A stretch of 43,503 nucleotides of DNA from Chloroflexota bacterium (lineage in GTDB: Bacteria > Chloroflexota > UBA6077 > FW602-bin22 > CADDYW01): assembly GCA_902810745.1 (NCBI GenBank), contig CADDYW010000029.1, forward strand, positions 1 to 43,503, given 5' to 3'. The first letter of the stretch is position 1. Each line of letters begins with the position of its first letter. This document shows, piece after piece, positions 1-8,627 of this stretch. The position numbers and the translations under genes are program-made. The notes beneath the pieces were generated by a model. That model did not search any database, was not told the origin of the DNA, and saw nothing but the letters and a program-made list of their open reading frames with translations.

Positions 1-196
1 GCGTCGCCGCGAGCGCCACGGCGGCCGTGGGCTTCGTGGCGGCGACCGTCGGCGCGGACGTGCTCGCGGACGCCGATGGAGGCGTGGGAGTCGCTGGGGT
101 CTGCGCCGACGAGCACGCGGCGAGAGTCGACGCGGCCATGCCCGCGCCGATCAGCCCCAGAAGACGACGACGACTAACCGCTTCAACCCTGAACAT
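1..196 (-). CDS. N-terminus of a Tat-type lipoprotein (partial)
   Basis: The gene starts at ATG 196 and runs off the left edge; 65 codons are visible. A GAAAGGAGC ribosome site lies about 9 bases upstream. The N-terminus has a twin-arginine-like run (SRRRLLG), a hydrophobic stretch and a lipobox LAAC with the cysteine at residue 28. A Thr/Ala/Pro-rich linker follows, as in high-GC substrate-binding lipoproteins, including the one at 36149-38107 in this window. An exported, lipid-anchored protein is well supported. A role as an ABC solute-binding protein is only a guess because the binding domain is outside the window. Confidence 0.75.
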   Translation of the reverse strand, partial: MFRVEAVSRRRLLGLIGAGMAASTLAACSSAQTPATPTPPSASASTSAPTVAATKPTAAVALAAT

Positions 197-330
197 TTCT
201 GGTTGCTCCTTTCAATCGTCTGATTCGTCACGTTCGATGGTGCGGGCAACAGTTCGCCCGAGCGCCTCAGGCGGATTGTAGAAAAGGCCACGGAAGCGGT
301 CAATAAAATCGCGCGGGAATGAGTGGGTCT

Positions 331-840
331 CTAACGTACCCCAGATTGTTCGCCGAGATCGCGCAGTTCCAGCGACTCGCTCACGCGCCACGGCGGCAGC
401 ACGATCCGGTGGGTGACGGGCGACGACAGGACGAGCGCCGTGATCGTCTCTCCGTACAGCATCAGGCGATCGATCAAGGACTCCAGGTGCTGTACGGAGG
501 TAACGGCCACTTTCGCAATATACGAGTCGCCACCGGTAACGCGGCAGCACTCGAGGATCTCGGGGATATCCTTTGCCAGGGCGCCAAACTGCTGGCAGTT
601 GTGCTCGTTACAGGCGATGCGAATCAGCGCCAGGAGGGGCAGACCAATGCGCTCCAGGTTCACCACCGCGCGGTATCCCTCGATGATCCCGGCCTCTTCC
701 ATGCGGTGGATGCGCTCGGCGACGGCCGGCGGCGTCAGGCCCACGCGTCGGCCGAGCTCGCTGTAGCTGAGCCGCGCATTCTGCTGCAGCTCAGCCAGGA
801 TCTGGCAGTTCACGGTGTCCAGTAGACCTTCAGAATCCAA
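331..840 (-). CDS. Lrp/AsnC-family transcriptional regulator
   Basis: This 169-residue protein has the full AsnC/Lrp layout. Residues 8-60 form a winged helix-turn-helix (ILAELQQNARLSYSELGRRV, then GLTPPAVAERIHRMEEAGII). The C-terminal RAM ligand-binding domain follows, with the typical RVTGGDSYIAKVAV strand. Such proteins bind amino acids and control their transport or catabolism as dimers or octamers. The start is TTG 840, supported by an AGGTG ribosome site six bases upstream; the internal GTG at codon 10 would cut the first helix. AT-rich DNA at 841-900 is a plausible autoregulatory operator region. The targets are not evident; the lipoprotein gene downstream on the same strand is a candidate. 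Confidence 0.93.
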   Translation of the reverse strand: MDSEGLLDTVNCQILAELQQNARLSYSELGRRVGLTPPAVAERIHRMEEAGIIEGYRAVVNLERIGLPLLALIRIACNEHNCQQFGALAKDIPEILECCRVTGGDSYIAKVAVTSVQHLESLIDRLMLYGETITALVLSSPVTHRIVLPPWRVSESLELRDLGEQSGVR

Positions 841-1042
841 GGTTTACACCTCATACCACTTAAGATTTATTAATGGAGCAGCCAGGATGAATTGCATTAA
901 TTGTTTCTGGCCGCCGTGACACTTTCATATCATGACATCGTGAGTCGAGTGTATCGCGGTTGTCAAGAGCCGACAACGTTGACTTGCCGACGAGGGCCCG
1001 GTCCGAATGGATCGACACGGGCCGAGATGGGAGGAGAGCACC

Positions 1043-1411
1043 GTGAAAATGCACAACGACCCGTATCTCGAACTGCTGCAGTTCAACGCAAGCCAGCGGG
1101 AACTGGAGCGGAAGCTCGAGGTCGCGCGACTCCTGCGTGAAGCCGGCGCCAGCGATCGTACTGTCCTGGCGCGACTGCTTCTGGCTATTGGCAACCTGCT
1201 GATCGGGCTTGGATGGAAGCTGAAAGAGCGGTACGAGGCGGAATCGGTCGATCGGCTTCCGGGGCAGTCGATTGGTCTGGTCGCCTCGGAGGCGGGCCAT
1301 CTTTGCCATCTGTGGCATCAGAAGAGGAGAGGGGGCGCGGGCGATGAGATACCGGCGCTTCCCTTTCTGGGCATGTGCTGGGAAGCCGACATCGTCGAGA
1401 ATGTCTCTTGA
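1043..1411 (+). CDS. Small unknown protein with a helical N-terminus
   Basis: I do not recognise this protein. The start at GTG 1043 is chosen because GGGAGGAGAG lies just upstream; ATG 1049 in the same frame is also possible. The 122-residue product begins with a charged amphipathic helix (ELERKLEVARLLREAG) and has one hydrophobic segment, LLLAIGNLLIGLGWKL, that could sit on or in the membrane. The C-terminal half is less ordered and contains two cysteines and several histidines. A 38-codon membrane ORF follows 33 bases downstream on the same strand, so the two may be co-transcribed. A long antisense ORF covers the same bases but has no ribosome site and unnatural composition. Confidence 0.6.
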   Translation: MKMHNDPYLELLQFNASQRELERKLEVARLLREAGASDRTVLARLLLAIGNLLIGLGWKLKERYEAESVDRLPGQSIGLVASEAGHLCHLWHQKRRGGAGDEIPALPFLGMCWEADIVENVS

Positions 1412-1430
1412 CCACGTGCGAGACACGTGG
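1412..1430. repeat. Perfect inverted repeat with two CACGTG cores
   Basis: CCACGTG and CACGTGG are separated by five bases (CGAGA). Each arm itself contains the palindrome CACGTG. The repeat sits one base after the stop of the upstream small gene and 14 bases before the next small ORF. It could be an intercistronic hairpin or a double operator. It does not match parS outside the CACGTG core. Confidence 0.6.
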
Positions 1431-1444
1431 CGAGGAAGGATCAG

Positions 1445-1561
1445 ATGAGTCTGATGCTCTTTATGGCAACTATTCTCGTGCTTGATATTCTCGCGTACTT
1501 CTTCGGCTCCGACAGTCGCGGTATAGTCGATAGTCCCGCGCTTGCTTTCGGCCCGGGCTGA
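1445..1561 (+). CDS. 38-residue predicted single-span membrane protein
   Basis: ATG 1445 is preceded by GAGGAAGGA ending four bases upstream. The peptide has one hydrophobic helix (LMLFMATILVLDILAYFF) followed by GSDSRG and a short Pro/Gly tail. From memory, small single-span proteins with an LDxxA...GxDSR pattern occur in several high-GC phyla; that resemblance was not checked. The good ribosome site, membrane helix and charged exit make it more likely real than chance. The function is unknown. It may form a pair with the gene at 1043-1411. Confidence 0.55.
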   Translation: MSLMLFMATILVLDILAYFFGSDSRGIVDSPALAFGPG

Positions 1562-1564
1562 CGT

Positions 1565-1579
1565 GATGCACGTGGCATC
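1565..1579. repeat. Short inverted repeat with a third CACGTG core
   Basis: GATGC and GCATC flank ACGTG, so the centre again reads CACGTG (1569-1574). It lies immediately after the 38-residue ORF. It may be a weak hairpin or another copy of the site seen at 1412-1430. Confidence 0.35.
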
Positions 1580-1788
1580 GCGGTGTCAGGCCACGCGGCC
1601 TGCGGCGTAACCTGGATTCGGGCGCCCCTCGCTGGCGTGGCCAGCCTGCATCTCCAACCTCGCGGGCGCCCGAGGATCCTCGACGACCCTGGACTCTTCT
1701 GTACTCCCAGGAGAGAGTCTCGGCCAGCTCCAGCGTTGACAGTCAGTGCGCGGATGGCGTCAAATGCAATCGCTGGAGGTACATGTCG

Positions 1789-2205
1789 ATGGATTCCTCA
1801 CACGGATTTCATAACCCTGCCGAGTCACGACGGTTGCGCATCTCTTCCGGCTCTCCCTACGAGCCGACGATTGGATTCAGCCGTGCGCTGCGCGTCGGGA
1901 ATCGTGTTCTGGTCTCGGGGACGGCGCCGATCTGGCCCGACGGGACCGTCGACCCTGATCCCGAGGTCCAGGCGCGCCGGTGCCTGGACATCATCGTATC
2001 GGCACTGCGTGAGGCAGGTGCCGCGCCGGAGCACGTCGTCCGGACCCGGACGTATCTGCGCAACGCCGACGATGCCGAGGCGGTTGCCCGTGCTCACGGA
2101 TCCGTCTTCGGCGCGATTCGTCCGGCGAGCACCATGATCGTCGTCGCTGGCTTTCTCGATCCACGCTGGAAGGTCGAGATCGAAGCCGAAGCCGTTGTCG
2201 AGTAG
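1789..2205 (+). CDS. RidA (YjgF/YER057c/UK114) family protein
   Basis: The 138-residue product has the RidA fold signatures: the first strand pair with VLVSGTAPI, a long helix with QARRCLDIIVSALREAGA, the VVRTRTYLRNADD strand, and the C-terminal KVEIEAEAVVE. RidA members deaminate reactive enamines/imines released by PLP enzymes, or are repurposed in catabolic pathways. The arginine in the VVRTRTY strand is present at the usual substrate-contact site. ATG 1789 has GGAGGT eight bases upstream; ATG 1783 in the same frame is too close to that site. It converges on clpB with a 25-base gap, so the two genes share a termination region. Confidence 0.9.
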   Translation: MDSSHGFHNPAESRRLRISSGSPYEPTIGFSRALRVGNRVLVSGTAPIWPDGTVDPDPEVQARRCLDIIVSALREAGAAPEHVVRTRTYLRNADDAEAVARAHGSVFGAIRPASTMIVVAGFLDPRWKVEIEAEAVVE

Positions 2206-2230
2206 GCGCGAAGCACGTCCCTCCAGGCGG

Positions 2231-5035
2231 TCACGTGGCTGCTTGTGGTACCCGTGGCGTCTCCTCGTCAGACCCCTTGCGTCGCTTGCGGGTCACCGCT
2301 CGTGGCGCCTTCCCGTTCGGTACGCCATCTTCCCCGGCGGCGGTAGCGCTCGTTGGCTGGATTGCTCCGTCACCCGCCTCCAGGGACACGACGCGGTGCG
2401 CGGGATGAGGCTGATCCACGAACACGATCTGGCCCTCCCGCGCGTCGATGACGACCGTGTCGCCCGGGCGGAAGTAGTTCGCGAGAAGACGGCTGGCGAG
2501 CGGGTTCAGGATGAGGCGACCGATCGCGCGCTTCAGAGGACGAGCACCATAGGCAGGATCATAGCCGACGTCGGCGAGGAGGCTGCGGGCCGCGGGCGTG
2601 ACGACCATCTCGACCTTATGCTCGGCCAGGCGCGCTGCCACGGCAGTGAGCTGGATGTCGACGATACGGCTAATGTGCTCGCGGTTCAGACGGTGGAAGA
2701 TCAGGACCTCGTCGATCCGGTTGAGAAACTCGGGTGGGAACTGATGGCGTAGAGCCTCGAGGGCGCGGTCGCGCAGGGCGTCGGCGGAATCTCCGCGCTG
2801 ATACAGATCACCTCCCGTGCGCTCGTTGCCGAGGGTGCGGGCCTCCTCCGCCATCCACTGGCTGCCGACGTTGGAGGTCATGATCACGACCGTATTCTTG
2901 AAGTCGACGGTCCGGCCGAGACCATCCGTCAGTCGGCCGTCGTCGAGGATCTGGAGCAAGATGTTGAAGACGTCTGGATGTGCCTTCTCGATCTCGTCCA
3001 GCAGGACGACGCTGTACGGACGTCGACGGATCGGCTCGGTCAGCAGACCGCCCTCTTCGTAGCCAACGTAGCCTGGTGGTGCGCCGATCAACCTGGCGAC
3101 CGAGTGCTTTTCCATGTACTCGCTGATGTCGATACGCACCATCGCGTTCTCGTCGGTGAAGAGGAATTCGGCGAGGGCGCGCGCCAGCTCGGTTTTGCCG
3201 ACGCCAGTCGGGCCCAGGAAGATAAAGCTCCCGAGCGGCCGATTCGGATCCTGCAGGCCAGCCCGTGCCCGGCGAATCGTGTCCGAGACGACGCGAACGG
3301 CCTCGTCCTGACCGACGACGCGCTCCGCCAGGCGCTGCTCCATGCGCAGGAGGGTCTGCATCTCGCCCTCGAGCATCCGGCTCACCGGGATGCCGGTCCA
3401 GCGGCTGAGATCCTCGGCGATGTCTTCCTCGTCGACTTCTTCGCGCAGCAGACGTCCGGCACGGCCCTTGGCGATCGCCTCGAGCCGGGCCTCGGCCTCC
3501 TTCAGGTCGCGCTCGATCTGGGCCAGCTTGGTGTAGCGCAGTTCGCCCGCGCGATCATAGTCCTGAGCACGCTCGGCGTCCTCGGCCTCGTGGCGGATGC
3601 GCTCGCGCTCCTCCTTGAGATCGCGCACGCGCTGGATCGCATTTTTCTCTTCCTGCCAGCCGGTCCAGAGACGATCGCGCTCGGCTCCAATCGCGCGCAG
3701 CTCGTCTTCGATCTGCGCAATGCGCTCCTGAACGGCAGCATTCTGCTCCTTGCGCAGCGCGGCTCGCTCGGTTTCGAGCTGGGCGATCCGGCGCTCGACC
3801 TGATCGAGGGCAGCCGGAACCGAATCGATCTCCATGCGCAGCCGCGCGGCGGCCTCGTCGACCAGGTCGATCGCCTTATCGGGAAGATACCGGTCGGAGA
3901 TGTAGCGGTGGGAAAGTGTTGCTGCCGCGACCAGCGCCGCGTCTTTGATCAGGACACCGTGGTGGACCTCATAGCGCTCGCGCAGACCACGCAGGATGGC
4001 GATGGTATCGTCCACGGTTGGCTCGGAGATGAAAACTGGCTGGAAACGCCGCTCGAGCGCGGCATCCTTCTCGACGTGGCGGCGGTACTCGTCGAGCGTG
4101 GTCGCGCCGATGCAGTGCAGCTCGCCCCGGGCGAGCATCGGCTTGAGCAGGTTCGAGGCATCCATTGCACCCTCGGCGGCACCCGCGCCGACCACGGTGT
4201 GCAGCTCGTCGATGAAGATGATGATCTCGCCCGCGCCCTTCTGAATCTCCTTGAGCACCGACTTGAGGCGTTCCTCGAACTCGCCACGGTACTTGGTGCC
4301 GGCTACCAGCGCGCCCAGATCGAGCGCGAAGATCTTCTTCTTTTTGAGACCCTCGGGCACGTCGCCGCGAACGATCCGCCAGGCGAGCCCCTCGACGATG
4401 GCGGTCTTGCCAACGCCCGGCTCACCGATGAGAACCGGGTTATTCTTGATGCGTCGTGAGAGAATCTGGATCACCCGGCGAATCTCGGCGTCGCGGCCAA
4501 TCACCGGATCGAGCTTGCCGGTATGGGCAAGACGGGTGAGATTGCGTCCGAAGGTCTCCAGGACCTCGTAGCTTGGCTCGGCGCTCGAGGAGCGCTGCGC
4601 GCCACGGAGCTCGCTGAGAGCCTGGTACATGCGCTCCTGGGTCACGCCGTGCTCGGCGAAGACGCGGGCGGTAACACCTCCGACGCGCAGATCGACCAGG
4701 GCCAGGAGCAGGTGCTCCAGGCCAACCGCCTCGTCATTCAGCCGAGCGGCTTCGCCCTGGGCCAGGTCGAGCGCGCGCGAGAGGCGGGGCGCGGGGTACT
4801 GAGCATGGCCGAAGGCCTTGGGGAACTGCTCGATCTCGCTGACCAGCTCCGCGCGGATCACCGACTGCTCAATGCTGAGGCTCTCGATCAGGTCGGCCGT
4901 CGGGCCCTCTTCCCACGCCAGGAGCGCGAGCATCAGGTGCTCGGGCTCGATCTGGCCGTGGTGCTCCGCGTTTGCGATCTCCTGCGCGATGTGGAGTGCC
5001 TGTTGCGCCTCCTCGCCAAGCTTTCGTTGCCGCAC
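2231..5035 (-). CDS. clpB: ClpB disaggregase (Hsp100 AAA+ ATPase)
   Basis: ClpB works with DnaK/DnaJ to pull proteins from aggregates. The 934-residue product has two N-terminal Clp repeats (about 1-140), NBD1 with Walker A GEPGVGKT and Walker [10 protein letters not shown], a long M-domain coiled coil (about 400-525), and NBD2 with GPTGVGKT and VVLLDEIEK. The sensor-2 region contains YGARPLKR. No ClpP-docking tripeptide was noticed. I prefer GTG 5035 over GTG 5068 because GGGGGG lies five bases upstream and the protein then begins like the family. A basic 50-60 residue tail after VFVDQPHP exceeds a usual ClpB end. No CIRCE or HAIR operator was found upstream. Confidence 0.96.
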   Translation of the reverse strand: MRQRKLGEEAQQALHIAQEIANAEHHGQIEPEHLMLALLAWEEGPTADLIESLSIEQSVIRAELVSEIEQFPKAFGHAQYPAPRLSRALDLAQGEAARLNDEAVGLEHLLLALVDLRVGGVTARVFAEHGVTQERMYQALSELRGAQRSSSAEPSYEVLETFGRNLTRLAHTGKLDPVIGRDAEIRRVIQILSRRIKNNPVLIGEPGVGKTAIVEGLAWRIVRGDVPEGLKKKKIFALDLGALVAGTKYRGEFEERLKSVLKEIQKGAGEIIIFIDELHTVVGAGAAEGAMDASNLLKPMLARGELHCIGATTLDEYRRHVEKDAALERRFQPVFISEPTVDDTIAILRGLRERYEVHHGVLIKDAALVAAATLSHRYISDRYLPDKAIDLVDEAAARLRMEIDSVPAALDQVERRIAQLETERAALRKEQNAAVQERIAQIEDELRAIGAERDRLWTGWQEEKNAIQRVRDLKEERERIRHEAEDAERAQDYDRAGELRYTKLAQIERDLKEAEARLEAIAKGRAGRLLREEVDEEDIAEDLSRWTGIPVSRMLEGEMQTLLRMEQRLAERVVGQDEAVRVVSDTIRRARAGLQDPNRPLGSFIFLGPTGVGKTELARALAEFLFTDENAMVRIDISEYMEKHSVARLIGAPPGYVGYEEGGLLTEPIRRRPYSVVLLDEIEKAHPDVFNILLQILDDGRLTDGLGRTVDFKNTVVIMTSNVGSQWMAEEARTLGNERTGGDLYQRGDSADALRDRALEALRHQFPPEFLNRIDEVLIFHRLNREHISRIVDIQLTAVAARLAEHKVEMVVTPAARSLLADVGYDPAYGARPLKRAIGRLILNPLASRLLANYFRPGDTVVIDAREGQIVFVDQPHPAHRVVSLEAGDGAIQPTSATAAGEDGVPNGKAPRAVTRKRRKGSDEETPRVPQAAT

Positions 5036-5069
5036 GTCGTCCCCCCGCGAGAATGATCCCGGAATCACG

Positions 5070-5176
5070 AGTCAGGAGTCAGAATGGGCACGCGTCGGGT
5101 ATGGACCTGGATACCGGGCAGGGCGCAGCCAGATCTGACCTCCGTTGGTGGCGCTTCAGACCTCTGACTCCTGGCT
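5070..5176. repeat. Inverted repeat in the clpB leader
   Basis: Bases 5070-5083 (AGTCAGGAGTCAGA) and 5163-5176 (TCTGACTCCTGGCT) are complementary at 13 of 14 positions and flank about 80 bases. They lie directly upstream of clpB and would form the base of a long stem in its 5' leader if transcription starts beyond 5176. Confidence 0.6.
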
Positions 5177-5350
5177 GCTTCCCTTAGGATAGCATAACAG
5201 GTCGACTCGTGCGGCACCTGCTGGGCATGTGTAAGCGGAACGCTCTCGCGACTGTCGCCCTGGCTTGCCGCCTCTTGTCGTATCCTGCCTCGGCCTTCTG
5301 GACAGCGCCAGAGGGCGGGTACGCCCCGCGTTGCAGGATTCCGCGACCCA

Positions 5351-5809
5351 TCACTGCGCGATCGTATAGATCATGACCCGGTCAGGAGGGTCACCGACAA
5401 CAGCGACGACGTGGATCTGGTCCGGGGTGACCTCGCCGCGAGCCAGGGGATCAAAGCTGGTATGCGGCGCCAGGTTGTAGTAGTAGGTGGTGGCGCCGAT
5501 CCGAACGCCGTAGTAGTTGCTGGACTTGACCTGGACTCCAGAAGGCAGTGTGACCAGGGGATCAATCTCCGGTCCACGCCAGCTACCGACATAGGTAAGA
5601 ACCTCGGCGACCGGTGCCGAGACTTTGGTGCGCGGCACGACCGGCCCGGTCACGAGGCCAGTTGCGTAGGCGATGAGAAAGCAGGCAAGAACCAGGACAG
5701 CGCTGGCCAGGAGGAGCCGAGTCACGTAGCCCGCACCGTCGCGGGGCCACGCAGCGGACCAGAGTCCTGTCAGTCCCCGCCATTGGGGTACTCGCGTATG
5801 GCGCACCAT
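5351..5809 (-). CDS. Unknown protein with one N-terminal membrane anchor
   Basis: I do not recognise a named family. The 152-residue product has a cytoplasmic N-terminus of about 28 residues, one transmembrane helix (LLLASAVLVLACFLIAYATG) and an external domain of about 95 residues. That domain is rich in Tyr and Val (SSNYYGVRIGATTYYYNL, then IHVVAVVGDPPDRVMIYTI), suggesting a small beta domain. It stands alone between clpB and the LDH2-family gene, both on the same strand but with gaps of about 320 bases. A tandem 11-bp motif resembling a Pho-type operator lies about 130 bases upstream of the start. Confidence 0.7.
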   Translation of the reverse strand: MVRHTRVPQWRGLTGLWSAAWPRDGAGYVTRLLLASAVLVLACFLIAYATGLVTGPVVPRTKVSAPVAEVLTYVGSWRGPEIDPLVTLPSGVQVKSSNYYGVRIGATTYYYNLAPHTSFDPLARGEVTPDQIHVVAVVGDPPDRVMIYTIAQ

Positions 5810-6133
5810 GTTCCGGACCTGCCTCAGTCGGCGTGCGGTCGAGAGCGAGATGCGAGAACCAAGCTATCGGGAGTCGCCGCGTTGCGTCTCCCTCTGACTA
5901 CCTGATCCCCCGCCTGCTGCCGTTGGCCGATGCACGATTTTAACGCAATTTTAATGCATGGCTGGCACTGTGTATAGAGATTCTGAAGACCTGGCACATC
6001 TGGTAGGTCGCAGGTGGCCGCCTCTGATGAATCGTGGTGCGCGCCTCCCCGGAGTACGGCGAGCAGTCGACGCGGGGGAGGCGCGGTCCGCTACGCCTGC
6101 GACGCGTGATATGCAGGCGTGCCAGGGTGGCGA
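5810..6133. other. Intergenic region with a tandem 11-bp motif
   Basis: No convincing coding region is present. Open frames here have no ribosome site. The region holds the tandem motif at 5936-5957 and, on the minus strand, a TATACA hexamer near 5970 that could serve as a -10 element. No terminator with a T tract was found for the upstream operon. Confidence 0.5.
5936..5957. promoter_or_regulatory. Tandem 11-bp direct repeat, PhoP/PhoB-like operator
   Basis: Two adjacent 11-mers, GATTTTAACGC and AATTTTAATGC, match at 9 of 11 positions. They place TTTTAA twice with an exact 11-bp period in otherwise GC-rich DNA. OmpR/PhoB-family regulators bind such helical-repeat arrays, and the Bacillus PhoP box is built from TTTACA/TTAACA-like hexamers spaced by about five bases. 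A related pair occurs at 16069-16086. Confidence 0.45.
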
Positions 6134-7162
6134 TCAGTTGTCCAGATTCAACCCGACACTCCGAGCGGCCGCAACGATCGCGTTCCAGGTCGCTTCGGGC
6201 ACCGGGATCCCGTCCCGCAAACGCTCTTCTTTGCTCCGCCGCTCTGGCTCGCCCGGCAGCAGGACCTCGGAGAATCCGCGGGCTGGCGGAACCTGCTTGA
6301 TCCGTCGCAGATGGTAATCGGCCGCTCGCTCGTAATCGGCGAGAGGATGGAAGGTGGCGGCATCGACGGCGATGATCACCGCCCCGCCCCGCCGTCCCTC
6401 GGCGTTGTATCTCTCGCCGGGTGCAAGTGCGCCGCCGAGCAGCTCGACGACCATTGCCAGTCCGTAGCCCTTGTGGCCGCCGAACGGAAGCAGCATCCCG
6501 CCAGCGTAGAGATCCTCCGGATTGGTGCTGGGATTTCCATCTTTGTCAAGAAGGCAGCCGGGAGGCAGCGGTGCCCCTTTCGCCCGTGCTACCTGGACCT
6601 TTCCCTCGGCGATGGCCGTCGTCGCGAAGTCGACCAGCAGGTCAGGCATCTCGCCGCCGGGCATCCCGATGCTGATTGGATTGGTGCTGAGGGCGCGACC
6701 TGCTCCTCCATACGGCGCGGCGATACCTGGTCCGCCAAAGCCGCCGACGACGACGATGGCGACAACGTCCTTCGCCGCAGCGCGACTGGTCCATTCGCCC
6801 AGTCGTCCGATGTGGTTGCACCGGACGATTGAGACGACGGCTGCCTTCGACTCCTTGGCCTTACGTATGGCGACCTCGGTGCCGAACGCGGCGGCGATGT
6901 GGCCGAACGCGTACCTGCCGTCAACGAGTGCGCTGCCAGGGGTTTCCTCGACGACCTCGGGCCGGGCGTCCGGGATCAGTGTCCCCTTCCGGATCTGCTC
7001 GATATAGGCGGGGATGCGGATAATTCCATGCGAATCGTGCCCGACGAGGTTGCTCTCGACCAGGATCTCGGCCATCTGAGTGGCCAGGTCGGGTGGGGTA
7101 CCGGCCGCCACGAAGACGCGTTGGGTGACATCTTGGAGGCGCTGGGCGCTCATCGTCAGCAT
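6134..7162 (-). CDS. Ldh2-family (malate/L-sulfolactate type) NAD(P) dehydrogenase
   Basis: The 342-residue product belongs to the LDH2/MDH2 family of NAD(P)-dependent 2-hydroxyacid dehydrogenases. Diagnostic features are VGHDSHGIIRIPAYIEQI near residue 40, the NHIGRLGEW region, TNPISIGMPG, VDFATTAIAEGKV and the GHKGYGLAMVVELLGGAL helix. Members oxidise malate, lactate, sulfolactate, ureidoglycolate or 2,3-diketogulonate, so the substrate cannot be set from sequence. ATG 7162 has GAGGAG eight bases upstream. It follows the RraA-family gene by 26 bases and is surely co-transcribed. The pairing of a 2-hydroxyacid dehydrogenase with an RraA-like aldolase suggests a catabolic pathway for an oxo- or hydroxydicarboxylate. 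Confidence 0.92.
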   Translation of the reverse strand: MLTMSAQRLQDVTQRVFVAAGTPPDLATQMAEILVESNLVGHDSHGIIRIPAYIEQIRKGTLIPDARPEVVEETPGSALVDGRYAFGHIAAAFGTEVAIRKAKESKAAVVSIVRCNHIGRLGEWTSRAAAKDVVAIVVVGGFGGPGIAAPYGGAGRALSTNPISIGMPGGEMPDLLVDFATTAIAEGKVQVARAKGAPLPPGCLLDKDGNPSTNPEDLYAGGMLLPFGGHKGYGLAMVVELLGGALAPGERYNAEGRRGGAVIIAVDAATFHPLADYERAADYHLRRIKQVPPARGFSEVLLPGEPERRSKEERLRDGIPVPEATWNAIVAAARSVGLNLDN

Positions 7163-7188
7163 GGGTGTTGCTCCTCGTTTTTCTCGTC

Positions 7189-7917
7189 TTACTTCTCTCG
7201 TTTTCGAAACTCTTCGTACTCGCGCAGGACCTCGTCGCTCGGGGGATAGACCTCGTCAATGGTGCGAGTTCCCTGCTGGAGAACTGCACGCAGGAAGCCC
7301 TCGCGGTGCTCGATCGCGGCCGCTCGCTCGGCGACATCGCGGGCGATTGCCCGCGGGATGACCAGCACTCCCTGGGCGTCGCCGAGGAGGATGTCGCCCG
7401 GTACGACTGCGACGCCACCACAGCGGACGACTTCGTTGAGCCCGATGCCGACGATTCGGCGGCTGCTACCGGCGGCGTGTGCGCCCCGAATGTACATGGG
7501 GAGGCCAGTCGTGCGGAGGTAGTGAAGATCGCGGATCGCGCCGTCGACGACAATTCCGGCTCCGCCACGTACGATGAAGCGAGTTAGGATAACGTCTCCG
7601 ATGAAGCCCGCACCGGTCTCGCCACCCGAGTCTACGACGAGGACGTCGCCCGGTCCGCTGAGCTCGACGGCGCGCTTGTTCAGCGAGCTTCCGCGTTTCT
7701 GCTCCTGTTCGCGCAGATCCTGCCGAACCGGAACATAGCGCAGGGTGATCGCCCGGCCCACCATCTTGCGGTCAGGCTGAATCGCGGTCAGCCCTTCGAT
7801 AAAGGTGTCTGGGTATCCCAGAGCCGAGCAGACGGCCCAGGCGGAGTCGGTCGAGACGCCGCGTAGCATGTCGAAAATGGCACTCTCTTCGGGGTCGTGG
7901 GCTCCGTTCGCTGCCAC
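7189..7917 (-). CDS. RraA-family protein (HMG/CHA aldolase-like)
   Basis: The 242-residue product carries the RraA/aldolase core. GETGAGFIGDVILTRFIVRG is followed by GIVVDGAIRDLHYL, where the Arg-Asp pair binds the divalent metal and pyruvyl group in 4-hydroxy-4-methyl-2-oxoglutarate aldolases. Because those residues are kept, an aldolase or oxaloacetate decarboxylase is more likely than an RNase E inhibitor. The extended C-terminus with REGFLRAVL and YPPSDEVLREYEEF is typical of the longer members annotated as ribonuclease activity regulator. Start is GTG 7917 with AGGAGGA six bases upstream. It is first in an operon with the LDH2-family gene. Confidence 0.9.
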   Translation of the reverse strand: MAANGAHDPEESAIFDMLRGVSTDSAWAVCSALGYPDTFIEGLTAIQPDRKMVGRAITLRYVPVRQDLREQEQKRGSSLNKRAVELSGPGDVLVVDSGGETGAGFIGDVILTRFIVRGGAGIVVDGAIRDLHYLRTTGLPMYIRGAHAAGSSRRIVGIGLNEVVRCGGVAVVPGDILLGDAQGVLVIPRAIARDVAERAAAIEHREGFLRAVLQQGTRTIDEVYPPSDEVLREYEEFRKREK

Positions 7918-7975
7918 TGCGAGTCCTCCTTGGCGAGAAGTGTGGTGGAGATACCGAGAAGCGGAAAACGAGAAA

Positions 7976-8012
7976 CGGAACGGGATGCTGGCGTGATCTT
8001 TCCCGCTTTCCG
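7976..8012 (-). promoter_or_regulatory. Leader hairpin of the RraA/LDH2-family operon
   Basis: CGGAACGGGA (7976-7985) pairs with TCCCG (8001-8005) and TTCCG (8008-8012), leaving a two-base bulge and a 15-base loop. It lies in the predicted 5' leader, between the putative promoter and the GTG start. No T tract follows, so it may affect stability or translation rather than termination. Confidence 0.4.
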
Positions 8013-8034
8013 TTCCGATCGTTCGCCGTGGGCG

Positions 8035-8043
8035 ATTGTATCA
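8035..8043 (-). promoter_or_regulatory. Extended -10 promoter of the RraA/LDH2-family operon
   Basis: On the minus strand the sequence reads TGATACAAT, an extended -10 (TGnTACAAT). No good -35 hexamer is seen at 16-18 bases. The predicted leader is about 110 bases. Confidence 0.4.
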
Positions 8044-8627
8044 AATCCGGGACGCTCCTCACGCGTCCGGACCGGTATCGCACCTGATGGCGCGTGAGTG
8101 GCGGCACGCGACCCCCGCTCGAGCGGGTCGGCGACGTCGATGCGATCGCGCTCAGGGATGTGGGGTTCGGCTGAGATCCGCGGCGGGTTACCTCGCGGAC
8201 GCGTTTCGACCGCCATTGGGAAGGAGCAGGGCGATCCATTGCTCGAGAGATCCTGAGCTTTGTCAGGCAGGGACAAAGAGCCCCGAATGTACGTCGACGT
8301 CCCGCACGGCTGCTCGTGCGATTTTTCGCAATCCGACGACACCTCCGGCCGCGAATGACACGGGATCATCTCGTGTGTCCTCGGCGCCCTTGGAATGGTC
8401 CAAGCGCCATCCTTCCCTGCCTGGCAGACGGCGCACGTCCACCGTGGGAGGCATCGACGCTGGCGCAGTTGCGCCCTTGATCGATGCGGCGCGACCGCGT
8501 ACAGTGGGCACGGGGCCTGACTGCCGTCGCATCGTGGCGCGAGCGGCAGTTGGGTTAGTTAGAAGGGGGCACGTCGGCGCGATCGAGCGCCTGACGGGTC
8601 GACGGGAAGAACGCGAGGGAGGTGGCG

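Larger units (their letters stand above)
7918..8627. other. Intergenic region between divergent genes
   Basis: About 700 bases without a credible gene. Frames open on both strands across 7770-8720 are Arg/Pro/Ser-rich, lack ribosome sites and overlap each other. The part next to the RraA-family gene holds an extended -10 promoter (8035-8043) and a leader hairpin (7976-8012). I see no repeat or RNA gene in 8100-8600. Confidence 0.5.

Noticed and set aside
1412..1430. A third parS site
   Set aside because: Only the CACGTG core matches; flanking bases do not fit TGTTNCACGTGNAACA.
2978..4459. 493-residue open frame antisense to clpB
   Set aside because: It mirrors the codon pattern of clpB, has no ribosome site and no family resemblance.
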